A stretch of 64,000 nucleotides of DNA. Origin: CAIVVT01 sp963823095. Its GTDB lineage: Bacteria; Acidobacteriota; Terriglobia; Bryobacterales; Bryobacteraceae. Location: assembly GCA_963823095.1 (NCBI GenBank), contig CAWGKI010000030.1, positions 124,001 through 188,000 of the forward strand, read 5' to 3'. This document shows positions 33,653 through 41,259 of this stretch, one piece after another; the first letter of the stretch is position 1, and each line of letters opens with the position of its first letter. The position numbers and the translations under genes were made by a program. Under the pieces are notes generated by a model. It was not told the origin of the DNA and did no database searches. It was given only the letters and a program-made list of their open reading frames with translations.

Positions 33653-34729
33653 ATGTTTTCAGCCGCGTCAGCCAAGGCCACAATCGTCGAGGAAGCCTCC
33701 AACACTTCCTACGAGAAGAAGTATGAACTGGTTGGTCAGTCGCCCCGGTTGCGCCAACTGTTGCGCTTAACCGCAAGACTGGGGCGCGGCCGGTGGCCGG
33801 TTCTGCTGCTCGGCGAGACCGGCACGGGTAAGGAAGTGGTCGCGCGAACGATCCACCGCCAAGGGCCCATCGGTCCCTTCGTGGCTATCGATTGCGCGGC
33901 GCTCGTCGGTCCCCTCATGGAGAGCGAACTCTTCGGCCACATGAGGGGGTCGTTCACCGGAGCGGCCGGGAACAAGCTCGGCCTGATTGAGATGGCCAAT
34001 GGCGGGACAGCCTTCCTCGACGAGATCGGAGAACTGCCGCTGGAGATGCAATCGAAACTGCTGCGCGTTCTGCAGGAACACGAGTTCCGGCCCGTGGGCG
34101 GCCTGCAGATGCGCAAGTCGAACTTCCGCGTGATTGCCGCGACGAATCGCGACCTCCTGAAAGAGGTGGAGAAGGGAACGTTCCGGCGCGATCTCTACTA
34201 CCGGTTGAACGTCGTGACCGTGCGTCTGGCGCCCCTGCGCGACCGGAAGGAAGACATCCCCGCCCTGCTCGACCACTTCCTGCGTACCTATGGCCCCAGA
34301 CACTCGATCGGCAACGAATTGCGGGAGATGCTGCTGAATTACGATTGGCCGGGCAACGTTCGAGAACTGGAGAACTGCGTGCAGCGCATGGTGGCAATGA
34401 ATAGCGGTCCGATCCTGCATCCGGCCGACGCGCCGTCCAGCCTGCTCAACGCGAACCTGGAACGCGCCGCCGCCGGTTCGAAGGCGTTTGCCGCTCTCGC
34501 CCCGGCAACCTCGAACGGTTTCAGTTCACCGGGTTCGCCACGGTTGACATCGGGCCGCTACCCGGAGATGGGTGTGCGAACCGTGGTGCCTCTCAGCGAG
34601 ATGGAGCGCGTCGCCATCGTCAACGCTCTGGAATACACCAAGGGCGATCGCATGATGGCCGCCCATCTGCTGGGCATCGGCCGCACCACCTTGTACAGGA
34701 AGCTCAAAGAGTACAACATAAAAGATTGA
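33653..34729 (+). CDS. Sigma54-dependent transcriptional activator without sensor domain
   Basis: A 358-residue enhancer-binding protein. After only ~25 residues the AAA+ domain begins: Walker A 'GETGTGKE' (54-61), the sigma54-contact loop at residues 99-104 reading GSFTGA rather than GAFTGA, Walker B 'GGTAFLDEIGELP', and 'RRDLYYRLNVVTVRLAPLRD'. A Fis-type helix-turn-helix closes the protein ('GDRMMAAHLLGIGRTTLYRK'). With no receiver, GAF or PAS domain, its control must come from a partner or expression level. Its TGA overlaps the TTG start of the following glycosyltransferase gene. Confidence 0.9.
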   Translation: MFSAASAKATIVEEASNTSYEKKYELVGQSPRLRQLLRLTARLGRGRWPVLLLGETGTGKEVVARTIHRQGPIGPFVAIDCAALVGPLMESELFGHMRGSFTGAAGNKLGLIEMANGGTAFLDEIGELPLEMQSKLLRVLQEHEFRPVGGLQMRKSNFRVIAATNRDLLKEVEKGTFRRDLYYRLNVVTVRLAPLRDRKEDIPALLDHFLRTYGPRHSIGNELREMLLNYDWPGNVRELENCVQRMVAMNSGPILHPADAPSSLLNANLERAAAGSKAFAALAPATSNGFSSPGSPRLTSGRYPEMGVRTVVPLSEMERVAIVNALEYTKGDRMMAAHLLGIGRTTLYRKLKEYNIKD

Positions 34730-35760
34730 TTGCCGCACTGGATGCCACCTACGGCGTTGGCTCGTCGCTGAGCGGCGTTGGCGTGTACTCTCGCGAGATT
34801 CTCAACGCGCTAGCCGCGCTTTGTCCGAACGACAAGTTCCTGCATTGTTACCGTCCTCATCGCCTCTGGCGCGGGATTCGAGAGCGGCGCCCGCGCAATG
34901 CCAGCCTCGCGCCTCTGTTCGATTCCTGGGCTCCGTTTCGATGCGACCTGTTTCACGGTCTGAATCAACGGCTGCCCGCGCACCGCTTCCGTCGTACCGT
35001 CTGCACCTTTCACGATTTGTTTGTGATGACGTCCGAATACTCGACGCCTGAGTTTCGGGTTCGCTTCACCGCTCAAGCTCGGGAAGCGGCGCGGCGAGCC
35101 GACCTGATCGTCTGTGTCTCGGAGTTCACGGCTTTGCAGGTAACGGCGCTCCTGCACGTCGAACGAACCCGGCTCCGCGTGGTCCACCATGGCACGCGCT
35201 TTGTCGAAATGCCGGCGGGCGTCGAGCGGAAGCCGTGGATTCTGCACGTCGGTGCGGTGCAGACGCGTAAGAATTTGCTGAGGCTGATCGAGGCGTTTGA
35301 GATTGCCGCGCCCGCGCCATGGCGGTTGGTGCTCGCGGGCGGAGATGGTTTCGGCGCCGCGCGGGTGCGCGAGCGCGCGGCGTCCAGCCCAGCGCGCGAT
35401 CGAATCGAGTTTGAGGGTTGGGTGGACGACAACCGGCTCGCTAAGTTGTACGCGCGTTCGTCCATGCTGGCCTTCCCTTCTCTCAATGAGGGCTTTGGGA
35501 TCCCAGTTCTGGAAGCGATGGCCTGGGGACTTCCCGTCGTCGCCTCCAACCGTTCGTCGCTGCCGGAGGTTTGCGGAGACGCCGCGTTGATGGTGGACCC
35601 GGACGACGCGGAGGCGCTGGGCGCGGCTATCCGGTCTCTGATTGACGATCCGGCGCTGGCCTCGACTCTGGCCGCAAAAGGGCGCGCGCGGGCTCGGGAG
35701 AGGCCGTGGAGCGCGGCGGCCGGGGAGACGCTGCGCGTCTATGCGGAGCTGTTGCCGTAA
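34726..35760 (+). CDS. Glycosyltransferase family 4 protein
   Basis: A 344-residue GT-B enzyme. The TTG at 34726 overlaps the previous stop (TTGA), so the two genes are translationally coupled; the N-terminus 'IAALDATYGVGSSLSGVGVY' with its Gly-rich loop fits the start. The GT4 donor-site motif 'FPSLNEGFGIPVLEAMAWGL' with 'VVASNRSSLPEVCGDAALMV' is intact. The acceptor and donor are unknown; roles in exopolysaccharide, lipid or LPS glycosylation are all possible. Coupling to a sigma54 activator suggests surface polysaccharide control, an inference. Confidence 0.85.
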   Translation: MIAALDATYGVGSSLSGVGVYSREILNALAALCPNDKFLHCYRPHRLWRGIRERRPRNASLAPLFDSWAPFRCDLFHGLNQRLPAHRFRRTVCTFHDLFVMTSEYSTPEFRVRFTAQAREAARRADLIVCVSEFTALQVTALLHVERTRLRVVHHGTRFVEMPAGVERKPWILHVGAVQTRKNLLRLIEAFEIAAPAPWRLVLAGGDGFGAARVRERAASSPARDRIEFEGWVDDNRLAKLYARSSMLAFPSLNEGFGIPVLEAMAWGLPVVASNRSSLPEVCGDAALMVDPDDAEALGAAIRSLIDDPALASTLAAKGRARARERPWSAAAGETLRVYAELLP

Positions 35761-35779
35761 GGCGATGGGAAGACGTCAC

Positions 35780-35809
35780 TTGACATTGTTCCCACCGCTC
35801 GTCTAGCGT
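35780..35809 (+). promoter_or_regulatory. Candidate sigma70 promoter for the RsbW-like gene
   Basis: TTGACA (35780-35785, full consensus) is followed after 18 bases by TAGCGT (35804-35809), 41 bases before the ATG at 35851. The -10 box keeps the key TAnnnT positions. Confidence 0.5.
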
Positions 35810-35850
35810 AGTGATTTCGCCGGACGGCCCTGCCGGCGGGGACCGGAGCG

Positions 35851-36297
35851 ATGAGCGCACAGGAACGTCGTCCACAGATCGTCCTCGACCAGAGACTCGA
35901 ATCGTCTCTGGAAAGCGTCGATCAGTCCGAAGAAAAAGTCGTCGCGCTGGCGCAAGAGGCCGGGTTCCCCGATGAGGATACCTATCGCTTGGGCTATGCC
36001 GTTCGCGAGGCGCTGGTGAATGCCGTCGTACACGGCAATCGCTATAGCGCCAATAAGACCGTGCACTTTCGGGTCGCTTACTCGGAGCGCGGTATCGAGA
36101 TCCTGGTCCAGGATCAAGGCGAGGGATTTCGGGCCGGAGAGCAGGCGGATCCATTAGCCGAAGAGAACCTGATGAACCAGTCCGGGCGGGGGTTGGCTCT
36201 CATCAAGGCTTTCACCGACGAGCTGATTGTCGAATCGGCGCAGCCGTCCGGCACTCGCGTTATACTACGGAAGTTTCTGCCGCCCAAGGTTGTTTGA
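35851..36297 (+). CDS. RsbW/SpoIIAB-like anti-sigma factor (serine kinase)
   Basis: A 148-residue GHKL ATPase domain protein. The N box is 'GYAVREALVNAVVHGN' (residues ~48-63), the G1 box 'VQDQGEGFR' and the G2 box 'NQSGRGLALIKAFTDEL'. Members bind a sigma factor or other partner and phosphorylate a STAS antagonist on serine. A STAS gene follows 73 bases downstream, completing a partner-switching pair. No sigma factor or PP2C phosphatase is encoded nearby, so its target is unknown. ATG 35851 has CGGAG just upstream and a candidate promoter at 35780. Confidence 0.85.
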   Translation: MSAQERRPQIVLDQRLESSLESVDQSEEKVVALAQEAGFPDEDTYRLGYAVREALVNAVVHGNRYSANKTVHFRVAYSERGIEILVQDQGEGFRAGEQADPLAEENLMNQSGRGLALIKAFTDELIVESAQPSGTRVILRKFLPPKVV

Positions 36298-36370
36298 CGG
36301 CCAGTGCGTTTCGCTGGCTGCGGCGAGGTTCGAGCGAAGTTCCCTCAGTGTGGAAGGAGGCTATTCATCC

Positions 36371-36712
36371 GTGAGCGCTAAACTGATTACCCGCCAGGTC
36401 GGGGATGTGACCGTGATCGACGCCGTGGGCCGCATAACCCTCGGTGAAGGCTCTTCGGTCTTCCGCGAGACGATTAAAGATCTCGTCAGCAAGGGCAACA
36501 AGAAATTGTTGCTGAACCTGGCCGAGGTTAGCTATATCGATTCATCAGGCATCGGCGAGCTTGTCAGCGGTTTCACCAGCGTTAGCAACGCTGGCGGCAG
36601 CTTGAAGCTCTTGAAACTGACGAAGCGCATTCAAGACCTGTTGCAGATCACGAAGCTGTACACCGTATTTGAGGTGTTCGACGACGAGGCCAAGGCTCTC
36701 GGCAGCTTCTAG
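36371..36712 (+). CDS. STAS-domain anti-anti-sigma factor
   Basis: A 113-residue single STAS domain. GTG 36371, ten bases after GGAGG, is preferred over a longer frame to 36227 that overlaps the previous gene. The phosphorylation motif is 'LAEVSYIDSSGIGELVSG' with Asp57-Ser58-Ser59-Gly60; Ser58 is the equivalent of the phosphoserine in SpoIIAA. Dephosphorylated STAS proteins bind the RsbW-like kinase and release its target. It is followed by a Rho-independent terminator at 36747-36787. Confidence 0.9.
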   Translation: MSAKLITRQVGDVTVIDAVGRITLGEGSSVFRETIKDLVSKGNKKLLLNLAEVSYIDSSGIGELVSGFTSVSNAGGSLKLLKLTKRIQDLLQITKLYTVFEVFDDEAKALGSF

Positions 36713-36746
36713 TCCGCTGGAAGACTTCTCTGGCGACTGATATCCA

Positions 36747-36787
36747 GGTCCGGCGGCTCTCCAGGCTGCCGGGCCGGGTCCTCTTTT
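36747..36787 (+). terminator. Rho-independent terminator after the STAS gene
   Basis: GGTCCGGCGGC (36747-36757) pairs with GCTGCCGGGCC (36765-36775) using two G-T pairs, and CTCTTTTG follows a few bases later. It sits 35 bases after the stop codon. Confidence 0.65.
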
Positions 36788-36846
36788 GCCTGCCTGCATA
36801 AACGCCCTGTGATAAACTGACATTTTGCCCGCTGGAGTTTTCTTCC

Positions 36847-37554
36847 GTGGATCGCATTACCCGCCATGATCTAAAAACCGACCAGTTTGCCGAGCAGGTT
36901 GGTCACATCGTTGAAGAGGTTGGCGCCCACCGGTCTCAGGTGGTCCGCTACGGCGCAATTGCCGTCGCGGCCATCGTGCTGGTTGGCGGCGCTTACTGGT
37001 TCGTCCACAGCAGGAATCAGGCGCGTGAACTCCAATTCACTAAGGTGATGCGCATTTGGTCGGCGCCGTTCGGCGCTCCCGGCGGTGGAGAGTATTCGTT
37101 CTCCGACCGGGCTGCCAAAGAAAAGGCATTCTCTAAGGCGGCTAACGATCTCATCGCGAACTACTCCGGTTCCGACCAGGCCGGCGCAGCCGAATACCTT
37201 CTGGCCGTTCGCGCCTCCGATGACGGCAAGTTCGACGTGGCGGAACGCTACTTCAAGCAGGCGGTATCCGATGGCGGTTCCGAATACGGGACACTCGCCA
37301 AGCTCGCCCTCGCGGAAGTATACGCCTCGCAGGGTAAGACCGCCGATGCCGAGAAACTGCTGAAAGAGCTGATTGAGAAGCCCTCGGTGCTGGTGTCGAA
37401 AGACCAGGCAACTCTCGCTCTCGCCAAGATGTATCTGAAGGGCCGTCCGCTGGAAGCGCGCAAGCTGCTCGAACCTTTGCGGACTCAGACCACGGCCGTC
37501 GGCCGCGTCGCCGTGACTCTCCTCGCAGAGACCTACCCCACCGCGAACAGGTAA
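36847..37554 (+). CDS. Membrane-anchored tetratricopeptide protein (YfgM-like)
   Basis: A 235-residue protein from GTG 36847 (GGAG upstream). A ~35-residue cytoplasmic N-terminus ('MDRITRHDLKTDQFAEQVGH') precedes one membrane helix ('YGAIAVAAIVLVGGAYWFV'), then a periplasmic helical repeat region with TPR-like units ('AEYLLAVRASDDGKFDVAER', 'LALAEVYASQGKTADAEKLL'). Layout and N-terminus resemble YfgM/TPR_21 proteins that associate with SecYEG and periplasmic chaperones. It is followed closely by the dNTPase gene. Confidence 0.75.
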   Translation: MDRITRHDLKTDQFAEQVGHIVEEVGAHRSQVVRYGAIAVAAIVLVGGAYWFVHSRNQARELQFTKVMRIWSAPFGAPGGGEYSFSDRAAKEKAFSKAANDLIANYSGSDQAGAAEYLLAVRASDDGKFDVAERYFKQAVSDGGSEYGTLAKLALAEVYASQGKTADAEKLLKELIEKPSVLVSKDQATLALAKMYLKGRPLEARKLLEPLRTQTTAVGRVAVTLLAETYPTANR

Positions 37555-37586
37555 TCTTTACGGGACTTCGGTTTCCGGTTCAGGAG

Positions 37587-38666
37587 CTGCGAGGCCGGCG
37601 GTATCCGGAACCACCCCATCCGTACCGGACTGAGTTCCAACGCGATCGCGACCGCATCGTACATGCCCGCGCTTTCCGCAGGCTGGAAGGCAAGACTCAG
37701 GTTTTCGGCGGGCGCCTCTCCGATCATTTTCGTAACCGGCTCACCCACACCATAGAAGTGGCGCAGATCGCCCGCACGGTCGCGGCATCGTTGACTCTGG
37801 ACGAGGATTTCACCGAGGCGCTCGCTCTTGCTCACGATATCGGCCACCCGCCGTTTGCCCATTCCGGCGAAGAAGAACTCGACCGCCGCATGCGGCAGTT
37901 CGGCGACCGCTTCGATCACAACCTCCACGCTTTGCACATTGTCGAAAGATTCGAGCAGCGCTACGCGCGCTTCCCTGGCCTGAACCTGACTTTCGAGGTG
38001 CGCGAAGGCATGGTGAAGCACTCTCACGATATTCAGCCGGGGGAGATGCCGGAGTTCGACGAGTATCTTCCCGGACTGCGCCCACCGCTCGAAGCGCAAT
38101 TGATCGATCTCGCCGATGAGATTGCCTATAACAGCGCCGATCTGGACGATGCCTACTCCGCCGGGTTCTTCTCTCTCGACGAGATCGCGGTCGCCGTACC
38201 GCACTATGGGGAACTGCTCGAAGAGATTCGGCGGCGTTTCCCGGACGCCCAGGAGGGGCTGCAATTCCAGGAGGTCCTGCGCCGCCTCATCAACCTCCTG
38301 GTGTCCGGCTTCATCGAAGGGACGCGGGACGCGCTGGCGCGCAGCGGCGCGGCGAATCTCCAGGATGTGCGCGAACACGCCACCCGCCTTGCCAGTCTGA
38401 CGGGGCCTGCACTGGAAGCGGACCTGGGCTTGAAGCGGTTCCTCATGCGGCGCGTCTACACGTCGCCGCCACTGGTTCGCGAACGCGCACGCGCCACCAG
38501 GACCATCGGTCGCCTGTTCGAGTTCTTCCTCGCCCATCCGGGAGACCTTCCGGAACCTTACCGGATGAGAATGGCGGACCTGCCCCCGCACCGCGTGGTC
38601 TGCGACTACATCGCAGGCATGACCGATGACTTCTGCCGCAAGACGGCGCGGCGGCTGGCAGGATAG
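37587..38666 (+). CDS. dNTP triphosphohydrolase (dGTPase family); start codon unclear
   Basis: An HD-domain dNTPase that removes triphosphate from deoxynucleotides. The conserved N-terminal segments 'RTEFQRDRDRIVHARAFRRL' and 'FRNRLTHTIEVAQIARTVA' (first His) are encoded from 37626 on. 'LAHDIGHPPFAHSGEEEL' gives the HD pair and 'DLADEIAYNSADLDDA' the last Asp. The GTG at 37758 lies inside this conserved block, so it cannot be the true start. Upstream the frame stays open into the TPR gene, yet no ATG, GTG or TTG occurs in frame; CTG 37587 is only a placeholder. A rare start or a lost base near 37555-37600 is likely. Confidence 0.8.
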   Translation: MRGRRYPEPPHPYRTEFQRDRDRIVHARAFRRLEGKTQVFGGRLSDHFRNRLTHTIEVAQIARTVAASLTLDEDFTEALALAHDIGHPPFAHSGEEELDRRMRQFGDRFDHNLHALHIVERFEQRYARFPGLNLTFEVREGMVKHSHDIQPGEMPEFDEYLPGLRPPLEAQLIDLADEIAYNSADLDDAYSAGFFSLDEIAVAVPHYGELLEEIRRRFPDAQEGLQFQEVLRRLINLLVSGFIEGTRDALARSGAANLQDVREHATRLASLTGPALEADLGLKRFLMRRVYTSPPLVRERARATRTIGRLFEFFLAHPGDLPEPYRMRMADLPPHRVVCDYIAGMTDDFCRKTARRLAG

Positions 38667-38667
38667 T

Positions 38668-38826
38668 TCAATTCTCGTCGTTGTGGTCCACGTGGCTCGA
38701 GAGTTCCGCTTTTCTTACGGCATAAGCCTTGCGTAACATCCGGCACAGTTCGTCGGCCAGCTTCTGGGGGTTCTCGTCGTCGGGCAGGTCCACTTCCACC
38801 TTGAGGTAGAGATCGATACACTTCAT
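38668..38826 (-). CDS. 52-residue hypothetical protein
   Basis: A short frame from ATG 38826 to TGA at 38668 encodes 'MKCIDLYLKVEVDLPDDENP' followed by 'QKLADELCRMLRKAYAVRKA' and a polar tail. The N-terminal beta strand, acidic turn and amphipathic helix look like a small folded domain, and the composition is protein-like in this frame only. It fills the gap between the convergent dNTPase (1 base) and the divergent Cys-rich gene (37 bases). There is no clear ribosome site and I cannot name the family. Confidence 0.6.
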   Translation of the reverse strand: MKCIDLYLKVEVDLPDDENPQKLADELCRMLRKAYAVRKAELSSHVDHNDEN

Positions 38827-38863
38827 CACTCGGATGGTACGATAGCAGCGTCGAAGAAGGTAA

Positions 38864-39514
38864 ATGAGCGATAAGAAATTGTGTCATCTCTGCGAGCGCC
38901 GCGCGCCGCGACGTTTTTGCCCGGCGCTCCAGCGCGACATCTGCGCCATCTGTTGCGGCACGGAGCGCGAGCAATCCATCGGGTGTCCGCTGGACTGCGA
39001 ATACTTGCGCGACGCGCGCTATCACGAGAAGCTGCCCGAGTTCGATCCGAAGTCTCTGCCCAATCCGGAATTTGAGCTCACCGAGAGCTTTATGAACGCA
39101 CACCAGGATCTCGCCCTCGTGGCCGGGCGCATGCTCTTTGTGGCAGCCATGGAGACTGAGGGCGCGGTGGACGCCGACGTGCGGGACGCGATCGCAGCTC
39201 TGGTGACATCGTTCAAGACTGCCAGCTCGGGTCTCATCTACGAGGCCCGCCCCGCCAACACCATCGCCGCCGCCGTCGCGGATCGCTTCCGCGAAGAGTT
39301 GGAACAGTTCCGTCAAGTCGTGGCCGAGAAAGCTCCTACCCACCCCGTGCTGGACAAAGACCTGCTGGGCGTAATGGTCTTCTGGCAGCGGACGGAGTAT
39401 CAGCGCAGCAACGGCCGCAGGAAGGGCCGGGCCTTCATGGAGTCGCTTTACGGGATTCTGCCTCCTCCGCCGGAGGAGACGGCGGGGGATTCCGCTGGCA
39501 TCGTAACAGCCTGA
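38864..39514 (+). CDS. Cysteine-cluster (zinc-binding-like) hypothetical protein
   Basis: A 216-residue protein. The first 50 residues hold a dense metal-site pattern: 'CHLCERRAPRRFC', 'DICAICCGTEREQSIGCPLD' and 'CEYL', i.e. C-x2-C, C, C-x2-CC, C-x3-C, consistent with a treble-clef or B-box-like zinc domain. The remainder is helical ('AGRMLFVAAMETEGAVDADV', 'FREELEQFRQVVAEKAPTH') without known motifs. Function unknown. It is followed 19 bases later by an FNR-like flavoprotein gene, possibly an operon. Confidence 0.65.
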   Translation: MSDKKLCHLCERRAPRRFCPALQRDICAICCGTEREQSIGCPLDCEYLRDARYHEKLPEFDPKSLPNPEFELTESFMNAHQDLALVAGRMLFVAAMETEGAVDADVRDAIAALVTSFKTASSGLIYEARPANTIAAAVADRFREELEQFRQVVAEKAPTHPVLDKDLLGVMVFWQRTEYQRSNGRRKGRAFMESLYGILPPPPEETAGDSAGIVTA

Positions 39515-39533
39515 TAATGCTCCGGAGGGAGTC

Positions 39534-40223
39534 ATGCGAGCCAGGCTCGTCGAATCGCACGAAATTGGGCCGGAGGTCCGGCACTTCCTGTTCGACGTTC
39601 CGGAGACGGATCGCCTGGAATTCACTCCCGGCCAATTCGTATCGTTCACCGAAACGGTTCTCGGCCGGCAGGTCACTCGCGCCTACTCCATTTGTTCTTT
39701 GCCCGATGGCAATCGTTTTGAGTTGTGCCTCAACCGCGTGAGGGACGGGCTCCTCTCTCCCCGGCTGTTCCAGATTACGCCGGGCTCCAAGGTGGAGATG
39801 ACCGGACCGCTCGGCTTCTTCGTGCCGCGGCAGCCGTTCGGCGATTCCCTGCTGATCGCCACCGGCACGGGCATTGCCCCATTCCGCGCCTACCTGCGGT
39901 GGGCGCCTGTGGTGGAGAGCGGGCGTCTCATCACGCTGCTCTTCGGCGCGCGGTATCCACTGGGTCTCCTCTACCGCGGCGAGTTTGAAGACCTCGCGAG
40001 CGCGCATCCGGAATTCCGCTTCATGCCTACTATCACGCGTCCCGACGCGGCATACCGCGGTCGCATCGGCTGGGTGCAGCAGCATCTCGACGATGCGCTG
40101 GAAGGCCGGCTGGACGTGGATATCTACATCTGCGGACTGCGGGAGATGGTGGATAGCGTGCGCGCGATTCTAAAGGACAGAGGCTTTGCGCGAGCGCAGA
40201 TTCACTACGAGCGATACGACTGA
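39534..40223 (+). CDS. Ferredoxin-NADP+ reductase-like FAD/NAD(P)-binding protein
   Basis: A 229-residue flavoprotein. The FAD site 'GRQVTRAYSICSLPD' (R-x-Y-S) and 'LFQITPGSKVEMTGPLGFF' belong to the FNR fold. The nicotinamide site is 'LLIATGTGIAPFRAYLRWA' and the C-terminus ends in 'RAQIHYERYD'. No iron-sulfur domain is fused, so it probably uses a separate ferredoxin or flavodoxin. ATG 39534 follows GGAGGGAG. The electron partner is unknown. Confidence 0.85.
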   Translation: MRARLVESHEIGPEVRHFLFDVPETDRLEFTPGQFVSFTETVLGRQVTRAYSICSLPDGNRFELCLNRVRDGLLSPRLFQITPGSKVEMTGPLGFFVPRQPFGDSLLIATGTGIAPFRAYLRWAPVVESGRLITLLFGARYPLGLLYRGEFEDLASAHPEFRFMPTITRPDAAYRGRIGWVQQHLDDALEGRLDVDIYICGLREMVDSVRAILKDRGFARAQIHYERYD

Positions 40224-40294
40224 CCCTCCGTCGAGGATGCCATCCGGCGTGGCGAGGCAGGCTGTCAGGCAGCAGGACTTTAGCCCTGCAACGC

Positions 40295-41227
40295 TTACTG
40301 AATCGACCGCGTCTCGACGCGCGCAAAGACCTCGCGTGTTTGCTCGAGCGACGCGAAGCTGACTCCGGGCAACCGCGCCGAAGCCGTGCCCGCGGCCACA
40401 CCCCATCGCACCGACTCGGCGAAATCGTTCCCCTGCGTCGTGGCCCACACGAAGGCCGCCGCCAGCGCGTCGCCCGCGCCGATCGGGCACAGCGCATCCA
40501 CGCGCGGCGCAACTACTTCCACAGTCTTTCCGCTGCTGTCGGCCGCGAGTGCGCCACGCGCACCCAGGGAAAGGATGATGCTCTGCGCACCCATCGCGCG
40601 AATGCGCTCGGCCGCTTCGAAGAAGTGGCTGCGCGTGATCAGCGCCCGGCTCAGCAAGCGTTCCGCTTCCTGCTGGTTGGGTGTCACCACCGTCGGCTTT
40701 TCCTCGAGCGCGGCTTCCAGGGCCTCGCCGTCGGCGTCCAGAAGCACCGGCACCTTCTGTTTGTGCGAGAACCGGATCAGGCGAGCATAGAAATCGGCCG
40801 GGACGCCCGGCGGCAGGCTCCCGCAAAGCATCAGCCAGTCCGCGCCCCTCAGACTCCCGCGTACAACCTTTTCCAGCCGCCCGATCTCGTTCGGGCTGAG
40901 CGTCGGTCCCTTTTCGTTCAATTTCACGGCGAGACCTTGCCGGTCGGCCACCGTCATGTTGGATCGGATCTCCTGGCGGATCCTAACTAATGAAAACTGG
41001 AAGTCACACTTCGTCAGGTACTCTTCGAGCAATCGTCCCGACTTGCCTCCGCACGTGGCGATGGCCAGCGTCTCCGCGCCGAAGGACTTCAAGACGCACG
41101 AAGCGTTGATGCCCCGGCCGCCCGCCGACTTGTTCGACGAAAGAATGTAAGCCCGATCCTCGAAGACCAGGCGGTCGACCGTGACGTTCCGGTCGATGGC
41201 AGGATTCACAGTGAGGGTTACAACCAA
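40295..41227 (-). CDS. PfkB-family sugar-phosphate kinase (1-phosphofructokinase/tagatose-6-phosphate kinase type)
   Basis: A ~310-residue ribokinase-fold kinase. TTG 41227 gives the family N-terminus 'VVTLTVNPAIDRNVTVD'; the frame extends to 41359 over the promoter of the divergent gene and is not used. 'KSAGGRGINASCVLKSFGAE' is the substrate loop (GGRGIN resembles the GGKGIN of FruK/LacC) and 'CPIGAGDALAAAFVWA' holds the catalytic Asp and anion hole. The substrate is likely fructose 1-phosphate or tagatose 6-phosphate; no PTS gene is nearby to decide. Tagatose would fit the galactose-related genes elsewhere, only as speculation. Confidence 0.8.
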   Translation of the reverse strand: MVVTLTVNPAIDRNVTVDRLVFEDRAYILSSNKSAGGRGINASCVLKSFGAETLAIATCGGKSGRLLEEYLTKCDFQFSLVRIRQEIRSNMTVADRQGLAVKLNEKGPTLSPNEIGRLEKVVRGSLRGADWLMLCGSLPPGVPADFYARLIRFSHKQKVPVLLDADGEALEAALEEKPTVVTPNQQEAERLLSRALITRSHFFEAAERIRAMGAQSIILSLGARGALAADSSGKTVEVVAPRVDALCPIGAGDALAAAFVWATTQGNDFAESVRWGVAAGTASARLPGVSFASLEQTREVFARVETRSIQ

Positions 41228-41259
41228 ACCGCCATTGTATCGGATGCTACGCTGGACGA

